DNA of 64,000 bases from Anaerolineales bacterium (GCA_020060485.1 JAGVAB010000048.1:16991-80990); one strand, 5' to 3'; positions 55,761 to 63,890 are shown, counted from the first letter of the stretch. Numbers and translations: made by a program. The notes: generated by a model from the letters alone, not told the origin.

Positions 55761-56225
55761 TTACGTTACCTCCAGATACTGTTGAATTGCGCTAACCACA
55801 AGCCGGTGATCTTCTTCTTGCGGCAAGCCAGATACGGTGATCGTGCCCACCATGCCCGTTCCGCGCACAATGATCGGAAAACAACCACCATGCGGGGCAT
55901 ATTCACTTTCGGGCAGCAGGAACATTTTCTCAATGCTTTCCTTGCTCTGCGCCAATAACTGGCCCATGTAATACGAGCTGTGCCCAAAGCGCTTGACCAG
56001 CCGCACCTTGCGCTTGATCCATTCGTCATTGTCTGCGCTGGTGCCCGGCCGGCTGGCGTGGAAAAGCTGGTGATCGCCGCGTTGGATATCGATCGTGATT
56101 GCAAGCTGTTTTTCTCTGGCGTACGCCACCAGCCAACTGCCGATCTTCCAGGCCGTGTCTTCATTAAATTCAATAAATTGAAGCTGCTTCTCTTCCAAAA
56201 GTAAATGTTCCAGATTGTGTTTCAT
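55761..56225 (-). CDS. UPF0303 / heme-degrading (HbpS-GlcG-like) protein
   Basis: A 154-residue protein of the UPF0303 group. FNEDTAWKIGSWLVAYAREKQLAITIDIQRGDHQLFHASRPGTSADNDEWIKRKVRLVKRFGHSSYYMG and YAPHGGCFPIIVRGTGMVGTITVSGLPQEEDH are conserved in the family. Relatives include HbpS, which binds heme, and GlcG of glycolate operons; the biochemical role remains unclear. Here it heads an operon with a sugar-type dehydrogenase, so a role in small-molecule oxidation is possible. Confidence 0.85.
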   Translation of the reverse strand: MKHNLEHLLLEEKQLQFIEFNEDTAWKIGSWLVAYAREKQLAITIDIQRGDHQLFHASRPGTSADNDEWIKRKVRLVKRFGHSSYYMGQLLAQSKESIEKMFLLPESEYAPHGGCFPIIVRGTGMVGTITVSGLPQEEDHRLVVSAIQQYLEVT

Positions 56226-56672
56226 GGGTCTTCCCTTGCCTTTCTGTTATGATTTTACACCACCCTGCCATGCAAAGATTATACAGGTTCTTTGGGAAGT
56301 GGAGCAACGCCTGGTAACGGTCGGGAGCACGAAAATGTTGTAGATTTTGTCGTGGCGAAGAAGCCGCAAAGCGGCGACTGAAGCAATCCCCATCACAGCC
56401 TGGACGCTTCACAGCCACAGTCGCTCACCTGCACTCCCTGACACTGTCTCCAGGGCAAGTGTGTGTGCGGTGCAAGTGTCGCTCCTTCGCAACGGCAGTA
56501 ATTTGGGCGTGATTTTCAACATACTTTTAATGCACCCGTAACGGCCAGTCGGGCTCCTGTTTCATGGCAAATCCCAAAGGCCAATTTCACAAACAAAACC
56601 GGCTGCGATTGATGATAGAATTCGAATCAGGTAGTGACCTCGCACACAATACACAAAGGATGGAAAAAAAGC
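56226..56672. repeat. Gene-free stretch with dispersed-repeat-like sequence
   Basis: No supported gene in about 450 bases. About 56350-56505 contains GAAGCCGCAAAGCGGCGACTG (a hairpin), GAAGCAATCCCCATCAC and GGCAAGTGTGTGTGCGG with CGCTCCTTCGCAACGG, similar in wording to 8679-8762. It probably belongs to the same intergenic repeat family. Confidence 0.4.
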
Positions 56673-57296
56673 ATGTCTACTCCCCAATGGCTGGATTGGG
56701 CCCAGCGCCTGCAAGCCCTTGCCCAGAGCGGCCTGGCATACAACCAGGCCAACCCCTTTGAGATCGAACGCTATCAGGCAGTCAGTGACATCGCTGCCGA
56801 AATGGTCGCCAGCCACAGCCATCTGCAAGTACCCAAAGTGCAGACCCTCTTTGCTGCGGAAAGTGGTTACGCCACCCCAAAAGTGGATGTACGCGGGGTG
56901 GTCTTTCATGAAAACAAGATCCTGCTGGTCAAGGAACTGTCCGACGGCGGCTGGACATTGCCCGGTGGCTGGGCGGATGTCGGTGACACACCCAGCGAAG
57001 CCGTGGAACGCGAAGTGCTGGAGGAATCCGGGTTCAAGGTCAAAGCGGACAAGATGCTGGCATTTTACGACCGCAACCGCCAGGGACACACGCCCTACAT
57101 TCATCATATCTACAAAGTCTTTTTCCAATGCAGATTGCTGGGCGGCCACGCCGAGGACAGTGCAGAGACCGAAGGCGCAGCCTTCTTTGACAGAACCGAC
57201 CTGCCGCCCCTGTCTATTGCGCGGGTTTTACCAAGGCAGATCCAGCGATTTTTTGACCATCTTGAACACCCCGAATGGCCCACCGATTTTGATTAA
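56673..57296 (+). CDS. Nudix hydrolase with N-terminal helical domain
   Basis: A 207-residue enzyme: a helical N-terminal part (WLDWAQRLQALAQSGLAY, FEIERYQAVSDIAAEMV), characteristic of the NUDIX_N_2 group, and a Nudix domain with GGWADVGDTPSEAVEREVLEESGF as the box. The preceding VRGVVFHENKILLVKELSDGGWTLPGG is typical. Related proteins hydrolyse ADP-ribose or similar dinucleotides. AAAGGATGG precedes ATG 56673; the longer frame from 56634 has no ribosome binding site. A REP hairpin and a hairpin terminator follow. Confidence 0.88.
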   Translation: MSTPQWLDWAQRLQALAQSGLAYNQANPFEIERYQAVSDIAAEMVASHSHLQVPKVQTLFAAESGYATPKVDVRGVVFHENKILLVKELSDGGWTLPGGWADVGDTPSEAVEREVLEESGFKVKADKMLAFYDRNRQGHTPYIHHIYKVFFQCRLLGGHAEDSAETEGAAFFDRTDLPPLSIARVLPRQIQRFFDHLEHPEWPTDFD

Positions 57297-57344
57297 GCAC
57301 GTCATCAGTACAATAGCGTAATAAGACCAGTCTGTTTTTAATCA

Positions 57345-57375
57345 AACCGGTCACTTCGACGAGCTCAGTGGCCGA
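57345..57375. repeat. REP-like hairpin, fourth copy
   Basis: CCGGTCACT and AGTGGCCG pair (one G-U) around TCGACGAGCTC. Same loop family as 23224, 48152 and 49800. Confidence 0.7.
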
Positions 57376-57390
57376 TCCTCTCAGAATATC

Positions 57391-57414
57391 AGAGCGCCCC
57401 AATTGGGGCGCTCT
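57391..57414. terminator. Hairpin between convergent Nudix and FAS1 genes
   Basis: AGAGCGCCCC and GGGGCGCTCT form a 10-bp perfect stem with loop AATT. No U-run, but strong and centrally placed between two convergent genes. Confidence 0.7.
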
Positions 57415-57455
57415 GTAGAAACGGGATTTGAGTTGAGGAGGAAATCACATGTTTG

Positions 57456-58817
57456 TTACTGAGGAGGCAGAAGGACTGCATCGATCACGTGGATGACACC
57501 ATTTGTGGTCACAATGTCGGCAATGATCACCTGTGATTCGTTGATGTAAACCTTGCCGTCCATGACCTTGATGCTGACCGGAGCACCAAGGACCGTGCCC
57601 GCACTTTCCAGTTCCACTACATCTGCTGCCATCACCTTGCCAGAAACCACATGGTACAGGAGGATGTTGGACAGGGTCGGGATATCTGCCAGCAGAGCTT
57701 CAATCGTGCCTTCCGGTAGTTGGGCAAATGCTTCGTCAGTCGGGGCAAAGACCGTGAAGGGGCCTTCACCTTTCAGGGTGTCCACCAAACCGGCGGCGGT
57801 CAGGGCGGTGGCCAGGGTGTTGAAGCGGCCATCCATTACTGCGGTGTCAACAATATCCTTGGGGGTGACTACACTATCGATCACATGGATCACACCATTT
57901 TTGGCAAATACATCTGTGATGATGATCTCTGCGTCATTGATCATGGCCTTGCCGTCCTGCAGCTTGACGATCAGTGAACCGCCCTGGGCTGTCTGAAGGA
58001 CAGGCATTTCAAGAACTTCAGATGCCTTGTAGGAACCTGGGGCAACATGGTAGAGCAGGATCTGGGTCAGGGTCGGGATGTCCGCCAACAGGGCATCAAT
58101 TGTACCTTCCGGCAGTTTGGCGAAAGCATCGTCAGTCGGGGCAAAGACAGTGAAGGGGCCTTCGCCTTGCAGGGTTTCGACCAGTCCAGCCGCACCAAGA
58201 GCAGCAGCCAGGGTTGTGAAGCGGCCATCAGCCACAGCAACTTCCACAATGTCACCAGGAGGCAGCAGCACCGAGTCGATCACATGGATCACACCGTTGT
58301 CAGCCATCACGTCGGTGATGAGTACCTGGGCGCCATTGATCATGACCTTGTCGCCTTCAACCGAGATCTTGAGCGGCATACCGCCTACGGTATCGGCACT
58401 GGACAGGCCAACCACATCAGCCGCTTTCACTTCGCCAGCAACGACATGGTAGAGCAGAATTTCGGTCAAGGCAGGAATATCACCCAGAAGGGCCTCAACT
58501 GTACCCTCGGGCAGTTGTGCAAAGGCTTCATCGGTGGGAGCAAAAACGGTGAAGGGGCCTTCGCCCTGCAGGGTCTCAACCAGACCAGCCGCGCCCAGGG
58601 CAGCAGCCAGGGTTGTAAAGCGGCCATCAGCCACAGCAACATCAACGATTGTCATGGGCTCGGCTTCGGGCTCAGGTTCCGGGGCGGGCATGGTAGCAGC
58701 GGGCATAGGCTCCGCAGGCGCAGGAGCGACAGGGGCCGGAGCAGCCGGCGCACAGGCCGCCAGAACGAGGGCCAAAACAACCAATACAGAAAGGGAAACT
58801 ACCGATATCTTTTTCAT
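57456..58817 (-). CDS. Lipoprotein with three fasciclin (FAS1) domains
   Basis: A 453-residue lipoprotein: signal peptide with VLAAC, an Ala/Pro-rich linker, then three FAS1 domains (about 57-187, 190-322, 325-452). Each has the box [18 protein letters not shown] (or a variant), then LLYHVV/APG and a final [14 protein letters not shown]. Domains 1 and 2 share long identical stretches ([20 protein letters not shown] and [16 protein letters not shown]), indicating recent duplication; domain 3 is more diverged. FAS1 proteins mediate adhesion or extracellular matrix contacts. It has its own sigma-70 promoter. Confidence 0.93.
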   Translation of the reverse strand: MKKISVVSLSVLVVLALVLAACAPAAPAPVAPAPAEPMPAATMPAPEPEPEAEPMTIVDVAVADGRFTTLAAALGAAGLVETLQGEGPFTVFAPTDEAFAQLPEGTVEALLGDIPALTEILLYHVVAGEVKAADVVGLSSADTVGGMPLKISVEGDKVMINGAQVLITDVMADNGVIHVIDSVLLPPGDIVEVAVADGRFTTLAAALGAAGLVETLQGEGPFTVFAPTDDAFAKLPEGTIDALLADIPTLTQILLYHVAPGSYKASEVLEMPVLQTAQGGSLIVKLQDGKAMINDAEIIITDVFAKNGVIHVIDSVVTPKDIVDTAVMDGRFNTLATALTAAGLVDTLKGEGPFTVFAPTDEAFAQLPEGTIEALLADIPTLSNILLYHVVSGKVMAADVVELESAGTVLGAPVSIKVMDGKVYINESQVIIADIVTTNGVIHVIDAVLLPPQ

Positions 58818-58891
58818 TTCAATTCTCCTTATATAGAACGATCAGATTTTTTTCAAAGTTCAAACTGTTCAATGTTTATGTTTGTAGACAT

Positions 58892-58920
58892 AATATACCT
58901 ATATTTATCCGAATTGTCAA
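58892..58920 (-). promoter_or_regulatory. Sigma-70 promoter of the FAS1 gene
   Basis: Minus strand TTGACA (58915-58920), 17-base spacer, TATATT (58892-58897), about 75 bases upstream of the start codon. A near-consensus promoter suggests strong expression. Confidence 0.8.
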
Positions 58921-59089
58921 GATATATCTGGATATTCTAATCTTATTTTAATGTAATATGGATATTTACGCCTGGTTTTCCAGCCCACACAGCACCCCCC
59001 TGCAAATACTATGGTCAACAAACCCGATTTCAGTTAAACTAAAGGAACTTGGTTACCGGTACGCATTCTGATAGACAAAGGCGCAATCC

Positions 59090-60535
59090 ATGAAAGCAAA
59101 GAAAATCTTTTGGCCTCATCTCCTTTTGGGGATCACCCTGATCCTGAACGCCTGCCAGCCAGGCGTATTGCCCAATGGCAGCCCGGCCAGCACACACCAG
59201 CCCGGGGTTGCGGCCACCACTCCCAAACCTTACGCCTCGCCCGCCAGCCCGCAGCGCCCCTCCCCGTCCCCGACCACGCCGGCTGAACTGCTGGTTAACC
59301 CGGACAACCTGCGCGGCCTGGTGGTTCATTTCTGGCATCCGTGGAGCGGCGCAGCCGCCCAGAGTTTTGCCGACCTGGCCTTTGAGTTCAACACCACCAA
59401 CCTGTGGGGCATTCATGTGGAACCCCATGCCGCGGGCGGCGCCGGCGGTTTGTATGATCTGGTCATCGAAAGTTTGGCGGCAGACGACCCCACCCCGCAT
59501 ATCGTAGCCGCCTCCATCGAACAACTGGCCGGCTGGCAGAAGAATCACAACATTGTCATCGACCTGAATCCCTATATCAACTCGCAAAATTGGGGGCTGC
59601 CGCCTGACCAGCTTAATGATTTCCAACCTGTCTTCTGGCAGCAGGATCAAATTGACGGGCGGCAGCTTGGCATCCCCGCTCAACGCACGGCACGCGTCCT
59701 GCTCTACAACCAGAGCTGGGCCAAAGAACTGGGCTTTGACCAGCCGCCGGCCACCAGCGCTGAATTCCAGGCCCAGGCCTGCGCCGCAGCCCAGGCCAAT
59801 CTGGATGATGACGACAGACTAAACAACGGAACAGGCGGTTATATCACCAACACGGACCCCCTGACCACTTTGAGCTGGATGCTGGCCTTTGACGCAGACC
59901 TGCCAGACCTGGATTTTGAAGAACACAGCTTCAACAGCCAGGAAACCATTGCCATGTACACTTATCTGCGCGCCCTGTTTGACGAGGGCTGCGCCTGGAA
60001 CAGCCGTCTGCCGGAACCCTATGAATACTTCGCCAACCGCTATGCCCTGTTCTACAGCGGTACACTGCAAGACTTGACCATCCAGGCCCAAACCAACCGC
60101 CGTCTGGGAAACCCGGACCAGTGGATCATCCTGCCCTTCCCTGGCCCGCAAGGAGACCAGGGCGTGCTGACCTATGGCCCCTCCTTTGGTATTCTGGCCT
60201 CCAGCCCGGAGGAGCAGCTTGCCTCGTGGCTCTTCATCCGCTGGATGTCTGTACCGCGCAACCAGGTTGACCTGGTGGAAGCCACCAATGCCCTGCCCGT
60301 CAGTCAGACTGCCATCCAGATGCTGGATGAATACCAGCGGCGCTTCCCGCAGTGGGCAGCCGCTCTTGACTGGATTCCCGAAGCTCAAACCTCGCCGCGC
60401 GGACCGGAATGGCGCGTTGTGCGCCGTATGCTGGAAGATCTCACCTGGCAAACCTATCAGCCCCATGTCATTCCCGCCGACTTCCCCAAATACCTGCGGG
60501 AAATGGACAAGATGGTGGCAGAGTTGTTTGAATAA
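59090..60535 (+). CDS. Extracellular solute-binding lipoprotein, ABC sugar-importer type
   Basis: A 481-residue lipoprotein (LILNAC) with a Ser/Pro/Thr-rich linker and a family 1 solute-binding fold: VVHFWHPWSGAAAQSFADLAFEFN at the start, DLVIESLAADDPTPHIVAA, then IPAQRTARVLLYNQSWAKELGFDQPPATSAEFQAQA, the usual hinge signature, and WIILPFPGPQGDQGVLTYGPSFGIL near the C-terminus. Such proteins deliver oligosaccharides to MalF/MalG-type permeases. No permease or ATPase gene is next to it in this window, so its transporter must be encoded elsewhere. Confidence 0.87.
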   Translation: MKAKKIFWPHLLLGITLILNACQPGVLPNGSPASTHQPGVAATTPKPYASPASPQRPSPSPTTPAELLVNPDNLRGLVVHFWHPWSGAAAQSFADLAFEFNTTNLWGIHVEPHAAGGAGGLYDLVIESLAADDPTPHIVAASIEQLAGWQKNHNIVIDLNPYINSQNWGLPPDQLNDFQPVFWQQDQIDGRQLGIPAQRTARVLLYNQSWAKELGFDQPPATSAEFQAQACAAAQANLDDDDRLNNGTGGYITNTDPLTTLSWMLAFDADLPDLDFEEHSFNSQETIAMYTYLRALFDEGCAWNSRLPEPYEYFANRYALFYSGTLQDLTIQAQTNRRLGNPDQWIILPFPGPQGDQGVLTYGPSFGILASSPEEQLASWLFIRWMSVPRNQVDLVEATNALPVSQTAIQMLDEYQRRFPQWAAALDWIPEAQTSPRGPEWRVVRRMLEDLTWQTYQPHVIPADFPKYLREMDKMVAELFE

Positions 60536-60638
60536 CCCGGAACGCAGTTCAAACATTGTAGGTACCACTCTAGTGGTTACCCCTGCAAACTGTAACGACT
60601 TTAGAAGCTACTAAACTACGTAAAACAACAAAAACATC

Positions 60639-61286
60639 ATGCAAGACACCTCCAAAACCTGGGATAACATCTTCCGCGAGGATGGGCACATCTTCACCGA
60701 GCCGCATGAATTTCTGCCCGAGTTCATCGCTGCTCTGCCTGACCCGCCAGCCAGGATCCTCGATCTGGGCTGCGGCACCGGCCGCCATCTCGTCGCACTC
60801 GCCGAACAGGGCTTCCACATGTATGGCTTCGACCGTTCTGACCACGGGCTGCACCTTGCCCGTGCCTGGCTAACCAGGAAAGGCTTTCAGGCAGGACTGT
60901 GCGTACAGGATTTCCTCGATCCCCTGCCCTGCGCGGATGCCAGCTTTAACGCCATCCTCTCCACCCAAGTCATTCACCATGCCGTCCTCGCCAAAGTTGA
61001 AAACGCAGTCTACGAGATCTACCGCGTGCTGAAACCAGGCGGACTGATCTTTATCTCCACCCCCCTCTACCCGCCCAATCGCCCTGACATCAAGGAAATC
61101 GAACCAGGAACTTTCATTCCACTTTCAGGCAGTGAACGCGGATTGCCCCATCACTACTTCACCGAAGAACGCGCGCGGCAGGTTTTCCATGCTTTTGAAA
61201 TCCTGAAAATCTTCACCGATTCCACCCGTCATCTGTGCATCGTTGCCAGAAAACCAGAAAGCGATCCTCACCCTCATGAACTATGA
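60639..61286 (+). CDS. SAM-dependent class I methyltransferase
   Basis: A 215-residue methyltransferase: ILDLGCGTGRHLVALAEQG is motif I, the acidic residue in GFDRSD binds the ribose, and LPCADASFNAILSTQVIHHAV plus VLKPGGLIFISTP complete the fold. The acceptor is unknown. Its last codons overlap the start of the following pyruvate-kinase-like gene by 11 bases, indicating coupled translation. No Shine-Dalgarno sequence is obvious upstream of the ATG. Confidence 0.85.
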   Translation: MQDTSKTWDNIFREDGHIFTEPHEFLPEFIAALPDPPARILDLGCGTGRHLVALAEQGFHMYGFDRSDHGLHLARAWLTRKGFQAGLCVQDFLDPLPCADASFNAILSTQVIHHAVLAKVENAVYEIYRVLKPGGLIFISTPLYPPNRPDIKEIEPGTFIPLSGSERGLPHHYFTEERARQVFHAFEILKIFTDSTRHLCIVARKPESDPHPHEL

Positions 61287-62253
61287 CATCATTGCCACCC
61301 TCGGCCCCGCCAGTGATGACCCATCCTTGTGGAAGGCCATGCTGTCCACTGGCGTTACTGCCTTCCGGCTGAACACCTCTCACCTCTCGCTGCCACAGAC
61401 CCTGACCTGGCTCGAAAAGCTGGAGAACATGTTCCACACCTCGGGCAGTTCCGTCCCCGTGGTGTTGGACCTGCAAGGCAGCAAATGGCGACTGGGCAAG
61501 CTGCCGGCTGCCAATTTGAAATCCGGCCAGCAAATCGAATTGCGCCATGCCGTCAGCAGTGACCAAAGCGACGTCTTCCCTGTTCCTCACCAGGACTTTT
61601 TCCTCGCTGCCGCCGCATCCAGCGGCGAGATCATCCTTAACGACGCCAAACTGCGTCTGAAAATCGAGAGCATCTCTGCCGAAACCATCACCGCCACCGT
61701 CACCCAGGGCGGGGAACTCAGCGCACACAAGGGCATCACCCTGGCAGCCAGCACGTTCCGCCAGGAAGCGCTGAACGAAAAAGACCAGACAATTCTCTTG
61801 CAAACCCGGGATTTTGATTTTGTCCGCTATGCCATATCCTACATCAAGGATGCGGCCGAGATGACCGCCTACCGTACCGCTCTTGGCCCCTGCCCCTATC
61901 TGATTGCCAAACTGGAACGCCCGCAAGCGATGCAAACTGCCCCGCAAATGACAAATGCCGCCAACGAGCTATGGGTCTGCCGGGGAGACCTGGGCGCAGA
62001 GCTGGGACTGCGAGCACTGGCCGAGACGGTCTCTGCTTTCAATGGGCTGGTACACCAGATGCCTGTGCCGGTCATCATGGCCGGGCAGGTACTGGAACAC
62101 ATGACCCGCCAGCCAGATCCCACCCGTTCCGAGATTTGTTATCTATACGAAGCTCTGCAACATGGATACGCCGGCGTTGTACTCTCCGATGAAACCGCCA
62201 TCGGCCAGTATCCCCTGCAAAGCTGCCAGACTGCGGCCTTGTTTCGGTCTTAA
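61276..62253 (+). CDS. Pyruvate-kinase-like protein lacking the C-terminal domain
   Basis: A 325-residue protein homologous to the A and B domains of pyruvate kinase. Seen: YDIIATLGPASDDPSLWKAML with FRLNTSH, PVVLDLQGSKWRLG, the short B domain, ALNEKDQTIL, the catalytic lysine in IAKLERPQAM, WVCRGDLGAELGL, and PVIMAGQVLEHMTRQPDPTRSE with SDETAIGQYPL. It ends right after the barrel, about 130 residues short, so the C-terminal domain that binds allosteric effectors is missing. Catalytic residues appear kept, but the usual Arg in the first active-site loop should be checked. It could be a barrel-only kinase or an enzyme acting on another enol phosphate. Start ATG 61276 overlaps the methyltransferase. 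Confidence 0.75.
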   Translation: MNYDIIATLGPASDDPSLWKAMLSTGVTAFRLNTSHLSLPQTLTWLEKLENMFHTSGSSVPVVLDLQGSKWRLGKLPAANLKSGQQIELRHAVSSDQSDVFPVPHQDFFLAAAASSGEIILNDAKLRLKIESISAETITATVTQGGELSAHKGITLAASTFRQEALNEKDQTILLQTRDFDFVRYAISYIKDAAEMTAYRTALGPCPYLIAKLERPQAMQTAPQMTNAANELWVCRGDLGAELGLRALAETVSAFNGLVHQMPVPVIMAGQVLEHMTRQPDPTRSEICYLYEALQHGYAGVVLSDETAIGQYPLQSCQTAALFRS

Positions 62254-62283
62254 CTGTCAGGAATCGACCCTTCACCAACTAAA

Positions 62284-62317
62284 AAACAGGCCGCCCCATT
62301 TGCAGGGCAGCCTGTTT
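62284..62317. terminator. Terminator between convergent genes
   Basis: AAACAGGC and GCCTGTTT with GCCC/GGGC above one C-A mismatch, loop CATTTGCA. On the minus strand it is followed by six U residues, so it ends the peroxiredoxin transcript; it also follows the plus-strand gene. Confidence 0.85.
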
Positions 62318-62357
62318 GATAAAATACGCCAGCGCCAGGATCATCATTCGCAGTGGG

Positions 62358-62960
62358 TCACGCCTGTTCAGGCTTCCAAACCTTCCATACTTTTCCAGCC
62401 AATTCGGGTCCGGGCTTCAAAGTAGGTTTGCCTGGCTGCCAACCGGCTGGTGTCACCTCACCAGTGGCGCGCACGTGCTGGAAGGCCAACACCTGGCGAA
62501 TCAATTCGGCTACATTACGGCCCACTTCAGGGGTCATGACTTCCATCGAACGGATCACAAAATCGGGATCAATCAGAAAACGGCCGCGTATATCCACGCC
62601 TGCCGCTTCGTCATAAACGCCGTAGATGCTGCCCACCCGGCCGCCTGCATCAGACAACAACGGGAAAGGCACACCGCCTTCGACCATCTTCGATAATTCT
62701 TCTTCTTGCCAGATCTTGTGAGAAAACCGGCTGTCAGTACTGATCGCGAAAACTTCTACCCCCAGGGACTGCAATTCATCATATTTGACGGCAACTGCCG
62801 ACAATTCAGTCGGTCAGACAAAAGTGAAATCGCCCGGATAGAAACAGACGACAATCCATTTGCCTTTGGAATCAGACAACTTAACATTCTTAAACCCACC
62901 CTCATGAAAAGCACTTAACTCAAAATCCGGGGCGGGTTTTCCAACCCGTGCCAATGTCAT
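62358..62960 (-). CDS. AhpC-type peroxiredoxin, selenoprotein (in-frame TGA = Sec49)
   Basis: Reading TGA (62814-62816) as selenocysteine gives one 200-residue peroxiredoxin. The sequence [10 protein letters not shown]49-PTEL matches the AhpC active-site motif in which the peroxidatic Cys sits exactly at U49; downstream [20 protein letters not shown] and [18 protein letters not shown] are standard. AhpC has its resolving Cys in a VCPA motif near the C-terminus, but here it reads [10 protein letters not shown], so the enzyme works as a 1-Cys (Sec) type. A hairpin (62785-62804) with loop AGUU 18-21 bases after TGA fits a bacterial SECIS. ATG 62960 has the consensus AAGGAGGTG; another ATG at 63062 with AAAGGAG would add 34 unusual residues. 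It reduces hydrogen peroxide or organic peroxides. Confidence 0.9.
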
Positions 62961-63140
62961 AGACACCTCCTTTTGCACAACTGTACTGGCCTGATTTTTT
63001 TCTGGCATTGCCAAAATCGGGCCTTGTGAGGGTTGTATACATCCTTCTGCTTGTTCCGACATGGTTCTCCTTTCTCTTGCCTGGCGCAGGATCACACTTA
63101 AATATTAGCACAATACAGAAAAGATGCAGCATTTTCACAC

Positions 63141-63169
63141 AATATACAGGACATATGTCATGAATACAA
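63141..63169 (-). promoter_or_regulatory. Promoter of the Sec-peroxiredoxin with palindrome in the spacer
   Basis: Minus strand TTGTAT (63164-63169), 17-base spacer, TATATT (63141-63146). The spacer contains the perfect palindrome GACATATGTC (63150-63159), a plausible repressor site between the two promoter elements. Start codons lie 80 and 180 bases downstream. Confidence 0.5.
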
Positions 63170-63193
63170 TACAGCCTCAACATCTGTACAACC

Positions 63194-63669
63194 AGTGACC
63201 GGCCTCTCTGAATCAAAAACGCCCCTCGCAGGGCGTCTAATTTATTTCTGAGGCGACGATGGGGTCCGCACAGTGCCTCGATGGCAAACCCATGATCCTA
63301 TATTCAGTATTCCTGGCCACTTCTCAACTGGCTCAGTGACCGGCCTCTCTGAATCAAAAACGCCCCTCGCAGGGCGTCTGATTTATTTCTGAGGCGACGA
63401 TGGGGTCCGCACAGTGCCTCGATGGCAAACCCATGATCCTGCATTCATTATTCCTGGTCACTTCAACTGGCTCAATGACCGGCCTCTCTGAATCAAAAAC
63501 GCCCCTCGCAGGGCGTCTGATTTATTTTTGAGGCGACGATGGGGTCCGCACAGTGCCTCGATGGCAAACCCATGATCCTATATTCATTATTCCTGGTCAC
63601 TTCAACTGGCTCAATGACCGGCCTCTCTGAATCAAAAACGCCCCTCGCAGGGCGTCTAATTTATTTCTG
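63194..63669 (-). repeat. Tandem array of tRNA-Cys 3'-end/terminator units (three full copies plus a partial)
   Basis: Units begin at 63194, 63335, 63474 and 63613 (periods 141, 139, 139). Each full unit carries, on the minus strand, a copy of the 3' end of the neighbouring tRNA-Cys (variable-loop GATC, T-stem ATGGG/CCCAT, acceptor strand CGTCGCC, discriminator U), in which the 7-base T-loop is replaced by a 25-base segment that itself contains TGCC-ATCGA-GGCA. This is followed by the stem ACGCCC/GGGCGT and TTTTT, the terminator of the tRNA gene. The last partial unit joins the real tRNA-Cys and holds its working terminator. Arisen by tandem duplication; whether the units are transcribed is unknown. 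Confidence 0.85.
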
Positions 63670-63742
63670 AGGCGACGATGGGATTCGAACCCATGATCAG
63701 GGTTTTGCAGACCCTTGCCTTAGCCAGCTTGGCCACGTCGCC
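63670..63742 (-). tRNA. tRNA-Cys (anticodon GCA)
   Basis: Cloverleaf: acceptor GGCGACG/CGTCGCC with discriminator U73 (a cysteine identity element), D-arm GCC/GGC, anticodon stem AGGGT/ACCCT with loop CTGCAAA (anticodon GCA), T-arm ATGGG-TTCGAAT-CCCAT. No CCA is encoded. It is 12 bases from tRNA-Gly and probably co-transcribed with it. Its terminator ACGCCC...GGGCGT-TTTTT stands in the last repeat unit (63636 region). Confidence 0.97.
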
Positions 63743-63754
63743 GTTTAAAAAAAG

Positions 63755-63827
63755 AGCGGGCAACGGGACTCGAACCCGTAACCTTCTCCTTGGCAAGGAG
63801 GTGTTCTACCAATTGAACTATGCCCGC
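63755..63827 (-). tRNA. tRNA-Gly (anticodon GCC)
   Basis: Acceptor GCGGGCA/TGCCCGC with discriminator U, D-arm GTTC/GAAC, anticodon loop TTGCCAA (anticodon GCC), T-arm ACGGG-TTCGAGT-CCCGT. The anticodon stem has a C-A mismatch at its base (positions 27-43). No CCA is encoded. Confidence 0.95.
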
Positions 63828-63861
63828 AATCAATAAATATTCTGTTTTGTTAGCGGCGATT

Positions 63862-63890
63862 AGTATAGCACGCATACAAAAACTCGTCAA
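63862..63890 (-). promoter_or_regulatory. Sigma-70 promoter of the tRNA-Gly/tRNA-Cys operon
   Basis: Minus strand TTGACG (63885-63890), 17-base spacer, TATACT (63862-63867), about 35 bases upstream of tRNA-Gly. Near-consensus, as expected for stable RNA genes. Confidence 0.85.

Noticed and set aside
59090..60535. Pairing of the sugar-binding lipoprotein with the permease fusion at 39478
   Set aside because: The fused permeases are of the dipeptide/nickel type, while the binding protein belongs to the sugar type; the loci are 16 kb apart.
62358..63095. Peroxiredoxin as a pseudogene split by a stop codon
   Set aside because: The reading frame is otherwise intact, the TGA is exactly at the catalytic position and a SECIS-like hairpin follows. 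A second gene shows the same arrangement.
63194..63669. CRISPR array
   Set aside because: Units of about 140 bases are nearly identical over their whole length with no variable spacers.
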